Below are positions 1-7,983 of a stretch of DNA of 64,000 nucleotides, in pieces (within the stretch, counting starts at the first letter, position 1; every line of letters begins with the position of its first letter). The notes under the pieces were generated by a model. The model had not been told where the DNA came from. It did no database searches and saw nothing but the letters and a program-made list of their open reading frames with translations. Made by a program: the position numbers and the translations under genes. Origin of the DNA: Azoarcus sp. (lineage in GTDB: Bacteria > Pseudomonadota > Gammaproteobacteria > Burkholderiales > Rhodocyclaceae). The stretch covers positions 1 through 64,000 of the forward strand of contig JAUSOD010000075.1 in assembly GCA_030656215.1 (NCBI GenBank), written 5' to 3'.

Positions 1-272
1 AGCTTGTCCTCGGTGAGTTTCATCAAGTGGGCGGAGCTGCATTTCAACGCCCGGGCGATCTTGAGGATCAGCGAGAGCGTAGGCATATGTTCGCCGCGCT
101 CGATCTTGCCCATATGCGAGCGCTCGATCCCGGCCAGATTCGCAAGCATCTCCTGGGCAATGCCTTGGTTGGCTCTCTCTTCGCGCACAACCGCCCCGAA
201 CGCGATGGCAGGTTCCGCTTCATAGGTAGTGGTGCCGGTAGGCCGGCCTCGTTGAATCGATCGCTTTTGCAT
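1..272 (-). CDS. XRE-family HTH transcriptional regulator, C-terminus beyond window
   Basis: The ATG is at 272 and the reading frame stays open to the window edge, giving about 90 residues, so the gene is partial. Residues about 30-85 form a Cro/C1-type helix-turn-helix with the pattern IAQEMLANLAGIERSHMGKI followed by ERG and a conserved P-T-L-S-L-I-L-K-I-A-R-A-L segment, as in small XRE repressors. It diverges from a LysR-type remnant starting near 377. From memory, the pair of a small XRE regulator and a truncated LysR effector-domain protein occurs in integrative elements of beta- and gammaproteobacteria, so this could mark an island edge; that part is inference. The target genes are unknown. 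Confidence 0.75.
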   Translation of the reverse strand, partial: MQKRSIQRGRPTGTTTYEAEPAIAFGAVVREERANQGIAQEMLANLAGIERSHMGKIERGEHMPTLSLILKIARALKCSSAHLMKLTEDK

Positions 273-376
273 TGCCGAAATGCGTCGAGTACGGCAGCGA
301 CCTAAACCACGTTAAACTTAACTCACTCCAGCGGCGCCCCAGTCGCCGCGAATTCACTGCCTGGAGGAATCTGGAC

Positions 377-571
377 GTGAAAACGAGCGAAGCCTCCACC
401 GAGATTCGAGTGGCCGTCCTTGGCGAATGGGTGCCGCCCCAGCTTGCCGATGTGCTCGCACTGCAGCGCGTCGAAGAACCGGAGACCGCAGCAGCTCTCG
501 TCGGCTGCACGGCCGATGACCAGGCCACACAGCAGCTAGGCGAAGGTTTCGACTTCGCCTTGTCCACGTAA
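377..571 (+). pseudogene. Remnant of a LysR-type effector-binding domain protein
   Basis: A GTG at 377 with GGAGG nine bases upstream opens a 64-residue frame. After a short lead it reads IRVAVLGEWVPPQLADVLAL, then EEPETAAALV and GEGFDFALST, the beta-strand/helix pattern of the first half of a LysR substrate-binding domain. It stops there, whereas the full domain needs about 200 residues, and there is no DNA-binding domain. I read it as a decayed gene. It diverges from the XRE regulator at 1-272. The family call rests on pattern recognition only. Confidence 0.45.
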
Positions 572-1132
572 GGTTTGCGCCATCGATCTGGTCTTCGAAC
601 ACGAGGGGGCTGTCACGTGAAACCTCGACGCAAACGAGGCTACAAGGAATTGGAAGGCGAGTTGCCGCGTTAAAATGGGGCAAACCCGCTGTTTATCGGC
701 GACAGCGTAAATTTTTGGCTAAAACCGCCCGACTTTGACCCTGAACCCACAGGAGGGCCTCGGTATTCCGCGATCACTCATGCTCGCCTGGCGCGGAATC
801 CTCTCGATTTGGCTCCAGCCCGGATGGCAGGCGAATGCGGACGCGCGCATCGCTGCTGTGCACGCGATGAATGCCGGTGAGCGCATACAGATCAACGCTA
901 TCGTCCCGATCTCAACCGATGGGGACAACATTGATGAGCTGCGATTTGTGGGCTTCCCGGCCGGCACGGACGAGCTTGAGGGGTGCGTTTGAAGTGTGAA
1001 CGGGGCGCTGGGTGACCTAATGAAACAGCGCTGGAGATAGAAGTCTGCGACATTGGCAGTCACAGAAGCATCATCGGCAACAGGCTCGGCCGCTGGCCGA
1101 AACCGAACGGGCGCGGGCAGTCCGCACCTCCG
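572..1132. other. Gene-poor debris region with one unrecognised 85-residue frame
   Basis: No recognisable complete gene lies here. A TTG-initiated plus-strand frame at 735-992 encodes 85 residues, including QPGWQANADARIAAVHAMNA and a C-terminal G-F-P-A-G-T-D-E-L. It looks protein-like in composition, but I cannot assign a family and it has no ribosome-binding site. The region separates the XRE/LysR-remnant pair from the catabolic island and probably contains recombination scars. Confidence 0.3.
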
Positions 1133-1762
1133 TCAACGCCCCAATATCGTCGCGACCATCGGCTTCAAGCCGGAGAACTGTACTTCTGGATTGCGGGCCA
1201 TTCTGACCATGGCGCCCCCCATCAGGGCGAGCAGCATTTCAATCCGGGTGGCCAGTTCCGGCCCGGAGTTCTCGGGCGACAAGGAGGCATCAAACCGCAT
1301 CAACAACGCGAAGATGTAATCCCGCAAGGTGCGGTCGGCCTCCTGTACCAATTCCGCCATCCGGGGGTTTCGCGACGCGTCTGCCATGACCTCGACCCTC
1401 AGCACTGCCGCCCCGCGGCCGAGCTGCTCAATGGTCCGTTCGATGAACTGCGAAATGGCCTCCTCAGGTGCCATCCCAGTGTCGGCCAATGCCATCAGGC
1501 CCTTTACCTGATCGAGATCCTCACCGACGATGGCGGCGATGAGTTCCTCCTTGTTGGTAAATAAATGGTAGATCGTCCCGACGCTGAGTCCTGCCTGGCG
1601 GGCGATCATGGACATGCCTGCCGCATGGAAGCCGCGCTCTATAAAGCAAGCGCGCGCAGTGTCGACAATCTGCTTTCGACGCCGACCCCTGACCCCGGTG
1701 CGAGCGCGATCTTCCAGACAATCTGCGGGCATGCGGTATCGGCGTGCGGCGGTCAATGACAT
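1133..1762 (-). CDS. TetR/AcrR-family transcriptional regulator
   Basis: A 209-residue protein. The frame continues upstream into the ETF-QO gene, but those residues are low-complexity Arg-rich shadow sequence. I place the start at the ATG at 1762 because the family fold begins soon after it; an ATG at 1732 is also possible, and neither has a strong ribosome-binding site. The HTH is visible as MSMIARQAGLSVGTIYHLFT followed by NKEEL, and the rest is the helical ligand-binding domain. It lies 28 bp after the ETF-QO stop on the same strand and is probably cotranscribed from the promoter near 3572-3592. It is one of two TetR candidates for the repeated 21-bp operator of this island. Confidence 0.88.
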   Translation of the reverse strand: MSLTAARRYRMPADCLEDRARTGVRGRRRKQIVDTARACFIERGFHAAGMSMIARQAGLSVGTIYHLFTNKEELIAAIVGEDLDQVKGLMALADTGMAPEEAISQFIERTIEQLGRGAAVLRVEVMADASRNPRMAELVQEADRTLRDYIFALLMRFDASLSPENSGPELATRIEMLLALMGGAMVRMARNPEVQFSGLKPMVATILGR

Positions 1763-1790
1763 GGATCGGCAAAGGCAGGTAGGGACACGT

Positions 1791-3434
1791 CTACATCCCC
1801 TGGTAAATCGGCCCCTCGCCGCCCTGCGGCACCACCCAGTTGATGTTCTGGGTCGGATCCTTGATGTCGCAGGTCTTGCAGTGCACGCAGTTCTGCGCGT
1901 TGATCTGCAGGCGCGGCGCGCCCGCTTCGCCGTCGTGCACGATCTCATAGACGCCGGCCGGGCAATAACGTTGCTCGGGCGCATCGTAGAGCGCGAGGTT
2001 CACCGCGATCGGCACCGACGGGTCCTTCAGGCGCAGGTGGCAGGGCTGCTCTTCCTCGTGGTTGGTGTTGGACAGGAACACCGAGGACAGGCGGTCGAAG
2101 GTGAGCTTGCCGTCGGGCTTGGGGTAGTCGATCTTCGCGCACTCGGCCGCGGGCTTGAGCTTGTCGTGGTCGGCAGTGTTGTGCAGGGTCCACGGGGTCT
2201 TGCCGCCGAACACCTTCTGATCGATGCCGAACAGCAGTGACCCGAGCCACAGCCCGCGCTTCATGTAGGGCTTGAAGTTGCGCGTCTTGTGCAGTTCCTC
2301 ATGCAGCCAGGAGGCACGGAAGGCCTCGGGGAAGGCGGTGAGCGCATCGCGCTGGCGGTTGGCCGTGAGCGCTTCGAGCGCGGCGTCGGCGGCGAGCATG
2401 CCGGACTTGATCGCGGCGTGGCTGCCCTTGATCCGGGCGGCGTTGAGAAAGCCTGCATCGTCGCCGATCAGCGCTCCGCCCGGGAACACCAGTTTCGGCT
2501 GGCTCTGCAGCCCGCCGGCGGTGATCGCGCGCGCGCCGTAGGCCAAGCGCTTGCCACCGTCGAGAAATTTACGGATCTCGGGGTGGGTCTTGTAGCGCTG
2601 GAACTCCTCGAACGGCGACAGGTGCGGGTTGCTGTAGTTGAGCCCGACCACGTAGCCGACCGCGACCAGGTTGTCCTCGAGGTGATAGGCGAAGCCGCCG
2701 CCATAGGTGTCGGACGGCAGCGGCCAGCCCGCGGTGTGCACCACCAGGCCGGGCTGGTGGCTGGCCGCCGGCACTTCCCACAGCTCCTTGAGGCCGAGGC
2801 CGTAGGTCTGCGGATCGATCCCGTCGCGCAAGTTGTACTTGGCCTCGAGCACCTTGCCCAGGTGGCCGCGACAGCCTTCGGCGAACAGCGTGTACTTGGC
2901 GTGCAGTTCCATCCCGAGCTGGTGGTGGGGGCCGGGCTCGCCCTCACGGGTGAGGCCCATGTCGCCGGTGGCGACCCCCTTCACCGCACCGTCTTCGTCA
3001 AAGAGAACCTCGGCGCCGGCAAAGCCGGGGTAGATCTCCACCCCGACCGCCTCGGCCTGCTCGCCCAGCCACTTGGCGACGTTGCCCAGGCGCACGATGT
3101 AGTTGCCGTGATTGAGGAAGCAATCCGGCAGCAGCCCGGTGGGAATGCTGCGCCCGCCAGTTTCGTTGAGGAAGATCACTCGGTCTTCGGTGACCGCGGT
3201 GTTGAGCGGGGCACCACGTTCCTTCCAGTCAGGAAAGAGCTCGGTGAGTGCGCGCGGGTCCATCACCGCGCCCGACAGAATGTGGGCGCCGATCTCGGCC
3301 CCCTTCTCGATCAGGCACACCGAGATGTCCTGGCCCTTGGCTTCGGCCTGCTGCTTGAGCCGGATCGCCGCAGCCAGCCCCGCGGGGCCGCCACCGACAA
3401 TCAGGACGTCGAACTCCATGGATTCGCGTTCCAT
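1791..3434 (-). CDS. Electron-transfer flavoprotein:ubiquinone oxidoreductase (ETF-QO)
   Basis: A 547-residue, full-length ETF-QO. It passes electrons from acyl-CoA dehydrogenases, via ETF, into the quinone pool at the inner membrane. The FAD-binding GGGPAG is at residues 14-19, and the C-terminal [4Fe-4S] domain contains RYCPAG, then CVHCKTCDIKDPTQNINW. The start at 3434 follows GAGAGAGA at a good distance; an in-frame ATG lies five codons later. The gene heads a minus-strand unit with the TetR gene. A copy of the 21-bp island operator lies about 140 bp upstream, so electron disposal appears co-regulated with the dehydrogenases. The ETF subunits themselves are not in this window. Confidence 0.95.
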   Translation of the reverse strand: MERESMEFDVLIVGGGPAGLAAAIRLKQQAEAKGQDISVCLIEKGAEIGAHILSGAVMDPRALTELFPDWKERGAPLNTAVTEDRVIFLNETGGRSIPTGLLPDCFLNHGNYIVRLGNVAKWLGEQAEAVGVEIYPGFAGAEVLFDEDGAVKGVATGDMGLTREGEPGPHHQLGMELHAKYTLFAEGCRGHLGKVLEAKYNLRDGIDPQTYGLGLKELWEVPAASHQPGLVVHTAGWPLPSDTYGGGFAYHLEDNLVAVGYVVGLNYSNPHLSPFEEFQRYKTHPEIRKFLDGGKRLAYGARAITAGGLQSQPKLVFPGGALIGDDAGFLNAARIKGSHAAIKSGMLAADAALEALTANRQRDALTAFPEAFRASWLHEELHKTRNFKPYMKRGLWLGSLLFGIDQKVFGGKTPWTLHNTADHDKLKPAAECAKIDYPKPDGKLTFDRLSSVFLSNTNHEEEQPCHLRLKDPSVPIAVNLALYDAPEQRYCPAGVYEIVHDGEAGAPRLQINAQNCVHCKTCDIKDPTQNINWVVPQGGEGPIYQGM

Positions 3435-3571
3435 ATATCTCTCTCACAAAAAAGGACTACCGGTTGGATATTGCGGGCGAGACAGCCACCTGGGCGACCC
3501 TGGCAATAAAGCATTTCAGATCACTTCCTGCATTGGGAAGAGCGGGGCCACGCATTAGTCAAAGAAATTTA

Positions 3572-3592
3572 TAGCTGATATATTAACAGTTT
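3572..3592. promoter_or_regulatory. Island operator copy A (21-bp inverted repeat)
   Basis: TAGCTGA-TATATTA-ACAGTTT. It sits in the 331-bp divergent gap 3435-3765 between ETF-QO (minus) and the UspA-hemerythrin gene (plus), so it could act on both. The AT-rich spacer may overlap a -10 element. The rest of the gap contains no gene that I can see. Confidence 0.7.
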
Positions 3593-3765
3593 TAAAACTT
3601 CCTGTTACGATAGCTAGCATATAGGCACTGTGCTCGACTGCTCTTGAACTGACGACGCCTTCGCCATAAGACGTTTCTCGACTGCGCGCATTTGGCTGGC
3701 GTTCGACTTGCACCAAAGCAAAATTTCAGTAATCACACTGTTTCGCATCTCGCTATGAGGCCCTC

Positions 3766-4797
3766 ATGTATAAACATCTCCTCGTGCCCACGGATGGGTC
3801 AGAGCTCTCGACTCTGACCATCAGCAGGGCTGTCGCATTTGCGAAGTCGATCAACGCTAAGATCACCTTCTTCTATGCAGCTAAGGATTTCCTCGCGACC
3901 GGTGAGGGCGCCGCTTTCCAGACGGTCGCGCCATCGATCGTTTCCGACAACATTGCGGGCGATGCACATCCTGTGCTGATGAAGGCCGAAGCTGCGGCGC
4001 GCGCATCGAATGTGGCGTACCGGTCCATTTATCGCATCAGCGACCGGCCCCACGAAGCGATCATCAAGGCCGCGGAAGATGAGGGTTGCGACATGATTTT
4101 CATGGCCTCCAGGGGCCCGAAGAAGGTTGGCCCGATCATGGTCGGCTCGGTGACACTCAAAGTACTCGTGGATTCGAAAATTCCGGTCCTGGTGTCATCG
4201 GTGCAACGCAATGCATCCACGCCGCACATGGACAAGGCCATCACAGTGATTCAGGACGAACACCGCTCGCTCGCAGCCATCCTTCATGCAATGCGCCACT
4301 TGACCGACAAGGCGCTTGCGGAAGGCACCGGGCCGGACTTCAAGCTCCTGAGCCTGATGTTGAGCTACATCCGCGAATTTCCGAACAAGCTGCACCACCC
4401 CAAGGAAGACGCTTACCTTTTTTCGCGTTTGCGCGAACGCACATCCGAATTTGACGAAACGCTGTCCGCGCTGTCAGCGAACCACGCCGACGAACACCGT
4501 ATCCTGCAGCAGCTCGAATACGCGCTGCACCAGTACCATAGCGGTGGCGCGGACGCCGCAGCTGCATTCTCCAGCGCCCTTACCGAATACACCGAAGAAC
4601 TGTGGCGTCACATGGCACTTGAAGAACAGGTGATCTTGGCAGGCGCCAAAGAACACCTCCTCCCGTCGGACTGGCAGGCGATCGCCGAAGCCTTTGGCAA
4701 GAACGGCGATCCCCGCTTCGGTTCGGAGCCGGATACCGAGTTTTTCGCCATGTTCGCAAAACTGACCCGCCTCTCACAATCACTGAACCAGCCTTGA
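3766..4797 (+). CDS. UspA-hemerythrin fusion protein
   Basis: A 343-residue two-domain protein. Residues 1-146 are a universal stress protein domain: MYKHLLVPTDGSELS at the start and the nucleotide-loop-like region G-S-V-T-L-K-V-L near 127. Residues about 157-340 are a hemerythrin HHE domain with metal-ligand candidates in QDEHRSLAAIL (H166), LHHPKEDAYLF, NHADEHRIL and WRHMALEEQ. Such domains bind a di-iron centre and sense or handle O2, NO or iron. The fusion suggests a stress or redox sensor linked to ATP or nucleotide binding; no output domain is present. It is transcribed away from ETF-QO across operator A, so it is probably induced with the catabolic genes. The ATG at 3766 has no strong Shine-Dalgarno sequence. 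Confidence 0.9.
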   Translation: MYKHLLVPTDGSELSTLTISRAVAFAKSINAKITFFYAAKDFLATGEGAAFQTVAPSIVSDNIAGDAHPVLMKAEAAARASNVAYRSIYRISDRPHEAIIKAAEDEGCDMIFMASRGPKKVGPIMVGSVTLKVLVDSKIPVLVSSVQRNASTPHMDKAITVIQDEHRSLAAILHAMRHLTDKALAEGTGPDFKLLSLMLSYIREFPNKLHHPKEDAYLFSRLRERTSEFDETLSALSANHADEHRILQQLEYALHQYHSGGADAAAAFSSALTEYTEELWRHMALEEQVILAGAKEHLLPSDWQAIAEAFGKNGDPRFGSEPDTEFFAMFAKLTRLSQSLNQP

Positions 4798-4870
4798 GCA
4801 CCCCGCTCGCTTTAAGTGAGTCCCGCATGATGGGCAGGTCAAGACTATTGGGGCGGCTCAGCCCGCACAG

Positions 4871-5260
4871 TTATGGCCGCTCATACTGCGGCTCGATGTC
4901 AGAATTGCCGAAATAGGCTCGCATGCTGGCGATCTTTCCCGCGTCGTCAAACGTCATCACCTCAATGATGCGAACGCGCCTGAGTTGACTCTCGATCACC
5001 ACGTCGACCGATATCGCCATTGCCGCGGCATTGCAAAACGATGCCCGAATCGGAGCATCGAGGCTGAACTTCGCGCCTCTGCCAACCGCATGGTGGTAGA
5101 ACGCGGAGATTGCTGTTCGCCCCGAATGCACTTTCAACCCAACCGGGTCTTCCACGGTTCCGTCGTCGGCAAACAGACCAAGTACTGCGTCGGCGTTCCC
5201 TGCATTGAGACCATCGAGGTAGGCCTGCAAGACGGCCTTCATCTGCAATTCGGATAACAC
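4871..5260 (-). CDS. SnoaL/ketosteroid-isomerase-like protein
   Basis: 129 residues, the size of bacterial delta5-3-ketosteroid isomerase, which moves a double bond in 3-oxo steroids. Compared from memory with the Comamonas testosteroni enzyme, the fold motifs match in register: AVLQAYLDGLNAG, LFADDGTVEDPVG and AGKIASMRAYFG. The catalytic Tyr (Y14) and base Asp (D38) are at the classical positions, but the second oxyanion-hole acid (Asp99 in the classical enzyme) aligns with E100 here. It may be an isomerase on a 3-oxo cyclic intermediate or a related SnoaL-like enzyme with another substrate. It lies downstream of the 5382-10560 operon on the same strand but beyond a stem-loop, so it may have its own promoter. 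Confidence 0.8.
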   Translation of the reverse strand: MLSELQMKAVLQAYLDGLNAGNADAVLGLFADDGTVEDPVGLKVHSGRTAISAFYHHAVGRGAKFSLDAPIRASFCNAAAMAISVDVVIESQLRRVRIIEVMTFDDAGKIASMRAYFGNSDIEPQYERP

Positions 5261-5325
5261 TTAACCCACCCCCATGCTGCAATAGAAACGGTCAATGAAT
5301 GACAAAGCGTCGCTCTGATCGACGG

Positions 5326-5356
5326 TGCCGGGCTGGGGAGCACCCCCAACCCGGCA
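5326..5356 (-). terminator. Stem-loop after the 5382-10560 operon
   Basis: TGCCGGG (5326-5332) pairs with CCCGGCA (5350-5356). After one mismatch, TGGGG pairs with CCCCA around a five-base loop. It lies 26 bases past the stop of the Ltp-like gene. There is no T-run, so termination or mRNA 3'-end protection is inferred. Confidence 0.5.
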
Positions 5357-5381
5357 TGCGTCGGCACACGCGAGCAGGTTC

Positions 5382-6563
5382 CTAATCCCGCACCAGCAGC
5401 ATTGCGCCCGCGATTGGTCCGCCACCATTCGATACCACGGCCACACGGGGATCACCCTTGACCTGGCGGGCACCCCCTTCTCCACGCAGCTGGATCACTG
5501 CTTCAGCGACATGAATCATGCCGTGGAGACGACCACCGGAGAGCTGACCGCCCCCGGTTGCGAGCGGCAAATCGCCCTCGAGCGAAATGCGGCGGCCATC
5601 ACCGACGAAGTCAGCGGCCTCTCCACGCCCGCAAAAGCCGAGCGCTTCGAGCCACAAGAGACTCAAGAAACTGAAGCCGTCGTAGAGCTGGGCGACATCG
5701 ACATCCGAGGGTTTGAGGTCGGTTCTGCTCCACAGCCGCTTCCCGGCCGCTTCTGCCGAGAAGCGGGTCAGATCGTCGAGCTGATCCCAGCTATCACGCG
5801 TGTGCAAGGCACCCGACATCGCTTCGACCCGGACCGGCGTCGACTTCAGATCAGGCACCGTGTCCTTGTGCGACACGATCACCGCTATCGATCCGTCAAT
5901 GGGTACGTCGCAGTCATAGAGGCACAGGGGTGTCGAGATCATGCGCGCCTGCATGTAATCATCGAGCGTGAGCGGGTCGCGGTACACAGCGCGCGGGTTA
6001 AGCCCCGCGTTGCGCCGGGCATTGAGCGCAATCTGCGCCAACTGCTCACGTTTTGCCCCGAACTCGTGGAAGTAACGGCTGGCGATCATCCCCACCCAGT
6101 TCGCCCCCGACGGAGCAAAAAACGGGGCTAAATGTTCCATGAATCCGGTGACGCGCACACGACTGCCTGTTGTCGGCAGGCGTGCAGCCGCAGATACTGA
6201 AGTTTCAGTCACGGTCCTGAAGCAGATAACGTGCCGCGCCTGGCCCGACGCCACTGCCATGCAGGCGTTGAGCACGCCGCTGAGCTGCGTAGACTCGATC
6301 CCGCCGTTGTACCAGTTGAGCTTGAGTCCGAGCGAGTCCTTGAGCTGCCCCACCGACACCGGAGAAAATCCGGGCAGGCCCGGCTGGACACCGGGCCAGC
6401 ACGAAATTCCGTCAACTTCTTTGCGGTCGATTCCTGCATCGTCGAGCGCAGCCAGTACTGCTTCCAGGGTCAGGTCAAGCCCGCCGCGACCGAGCCTGCG
6501 GCCTGCGGCAGATTGACCGACACCGGAGATGACAGCCTGTCGCTCTGGCACCTCGGCCGTCAT
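5382..6563 (-). CDS. Thiolase-like lipid-transfer protein (Ltp2/SCP-x type without thiolase residues)
   Basis: A 393-residue thiolase-fold protein starting at ATG 6563, four bases after the amidohydrolase stop; the frame upstream of this is shadow. The nucleophile position of SCP-x thiolases (NNACSTGS in the paralogue at 11736) reads NGGIESTQLS here, so the Cys is missing. The GHPLGATG His loop is replaced by GGGQLSGGRLHG. This fits the non-thiolytic Ltp/aldolase-like branch, in which Ltp2-type proteins with a DUF35 partner perform retro-aldol cleavage of beta-hydroxyacyl-CoA esters. A free-standing DUF35 protein is encoded at 58750-59157. The function is inferred from family and missing residues. 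It is the last gene of the minus operon starting at 10560. Confidence 0.85.
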   Translation of the reverse strand: MTAEVPERQAVISGVGQSAAGRRLGRGGLDLTLEAVLAALDDAGIDRKEVDGISCWPGVQPGLPGFSPVSVGQLKDSLGLKLNWYNGGIESTQLSGVLNACMAVASGQARHVICFRTVTETSVSAAARLPTTGSRVRVTGFMEHLAPFFAPSGANWVGMIASRYFHEFGAKREQLAQIALNARRNAGLNPRAVYRDPLTLDDYMQARMISTPLCLYDCDVPIDGSIAVIVSHKDTVPDLKSTPVRVEAMSGALHTRDSWDQLDDLTRFSAEAAGKRLWSRTDLKPSDVDVAQLYDGFSFLSLLWLEALGFCGRGEAADFVGDGRRISLEGDLPLATGGGQLSGGRLHGMIHVAEAVIQLRGEGGARQVKGDPRVAVVSNGGGPIAGAMLLVRD

Positions 6564-6567
6564 GTGC

Positions 6568-7890
6568 TTAGGTCGTCCCGGCGAGGTCTTTGTTGGACGA
6601 GCTGGCCGCGAACAGCTTGGCAACATCGCCACTCGTGACTGGACGCCCATCGCGGTTGGACGGATTGTGCCCCCCCTGGTTGGCGACCGGGCGAGTGTCT
6701 ACATGCGTGGCTTTAGCGCGCAGCGCACCCACGGTGCAGTCGTTGCGGTCGAGCACCCGGAACGGATCAAAGCCGAATTCGCGCATCGCGTTGAGGTGGG
6801 TGATCTTGTCGATCGCCTCCCGCGGCAGATGCTTGATGGTCGGCCACAAAGCCTCGGGCGCATTCGGCCACAGCGAGTCGGAGTGCGGGTAGTCGTTTTC
6901 CCAGCAGATCTTGTCGAGATTCATGTGCTGCGTATTCTGCAGACCGAACTTGTCATCGATGAAGCAGGTGACAAAGTTGCGCTTGAACAGCTCACTCGGC
7001 AATAGATCGCCAAAATTCGCATTGGTCCAGGCCTTGTGATGCTGGTAAGTAAAGTCCGCACGCTCGAGCAGGTAGGGCACCCAACCGATACCCCCCTCGG
7101 AAAGCGAGATCTTCAGATTGGGGAATTTTTTGAAGGTGTCGGAGAACAGCCACTCGGATGTGGCGTTGGCAATGAACATCGGCATGTTCACGATCCAGAC
7201 GTCGATCGGCGCATCGGCAGCTGGGTAGGGTGCGGCTGCGCCCGATCCAATATGCACACTAAGCACGATGTTGTTGTCTTCCAGCACCCGCCACAGCGGA
7301 TCCCAGTAGCCGGAGTGAATGCTAGGCAAACCCTTGGCCGAGGGAACATCGGGGAAGGAAATCGTACGGCAGCCCTTGGCCGCCACGCGCTTGGCTTCGG
7401 CCACGCAGGCCTCAATATCCCACAGCGGCAGAATGGCGAGCGGAATGAAGCGACCAGGCGCGCCGGCACACCACTCGTCGATGTGCCAATCGTTATACGC
7501 GCTGATCACCGTCTTGGTCAGCGTCTTGTCGGTGGCATTGAGGAAGAAGGTGCCCGCGAACATCGGGAATGTCGGGAAGCAGATCGCCGACAACACACCG
7601 TTGACATTCATGTCGTCGATGCGTTCCTTGAGTGAGTATGTGCCCTTGCGGATCTGCCCATATGCAGCAGGCTCGCAGCCATACTCCTCCGGCGGCCGTC
7701 CGACCACCGCATTCAGGCCGATGTTCGGCACCGAACGCCCTTCGTACACCCACGAGTCCTGCCCACCGCGCATGCTCGACATCTTCGGCGCCTGGTCGAG
7801 CATCGACGCGGGCATGTGATTCTTGAACAGATTCGGCGGCTCGATCACATGGTCGTCCACGCTGATCAGAATCATGTCGTTCATTTCCAT
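6568..7890 (-). CDS. Amidohydrolase-2 (ACMSD-like) family metal-dependent hydrolase or decarboxylase
   Basis: A 440-residue TIM-barrel protein of the amidohydrolase-2 family. The N-terminal metal site SVDDHVIEPP (D-x-H type) and the C-terminal WENDYPHSDSLWP motif with conserved Asp are present. A further His region is SVHIGSG. Family members hydrolyse or decarboxylate cyclic or aromatic acids, and related genes are frequent in steroid and lipid-like catabolic clusters, often without a proven role. The last 40 or so residues are polar and probably disordered. The gene is four bases upstream of the Ltp-like gene and about 90 bp after the degenerate MaoC, in the same minus operon. The substrate is unknown. 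Confidence 0.88.
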   Translation of the reverse strand: MEMNDMILISVDDHVIEPPNLFKNHMPASMLDQAPKMSSMRGGQDSWVYEGRSVPNIGLNAVVGRPPEEYGCEPAAYGQIRKGTYSLKERIDDMNVNGVLSAICFPTFPMFAGTFFLNATDKTLTKTVISAYNDWHIDEWCAGAPGRFIPLAILPLWDIEACVAEAKRVAAKGCRTISFPDVPSAKGLPSIHSGYWDPLWRVLEDNNIVLSVHIGSGAAAPYPAADAPIDVWIVNMPMFIANATSEWLFSDTFKKFPNLKISLSEGGIGWVPYLLERADFTYQHHKAWTNANFGDLLPSELFKRNFVTCFIDDKFGLQNTQHMNLDKICWENDYPHSDSLWPNAPEALWPTIKHLPREAIDKITHLNAMREFGFDPFRVLDRNDCTVGALRAKATHVDTRPVANQGGHNPSNRDGRPVTSGDVAKLFAASSSNKDLAGTT

Positions 7891-7983
7891 TGTCTTCTCC
7901 TAATCCCTTGTTGAAGGGTAACGCTCATTATCATCGCGACGGGTCGGCCCGCCGAACCTTGCTGCATCGTAAAACGCGGACTA

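Noticed and set aside
2289-3509. 406-codon plus-strand frame opposite ETF-QO
   Set aside because: Antisense to a full-length conserved gene and with no recognisable motif.
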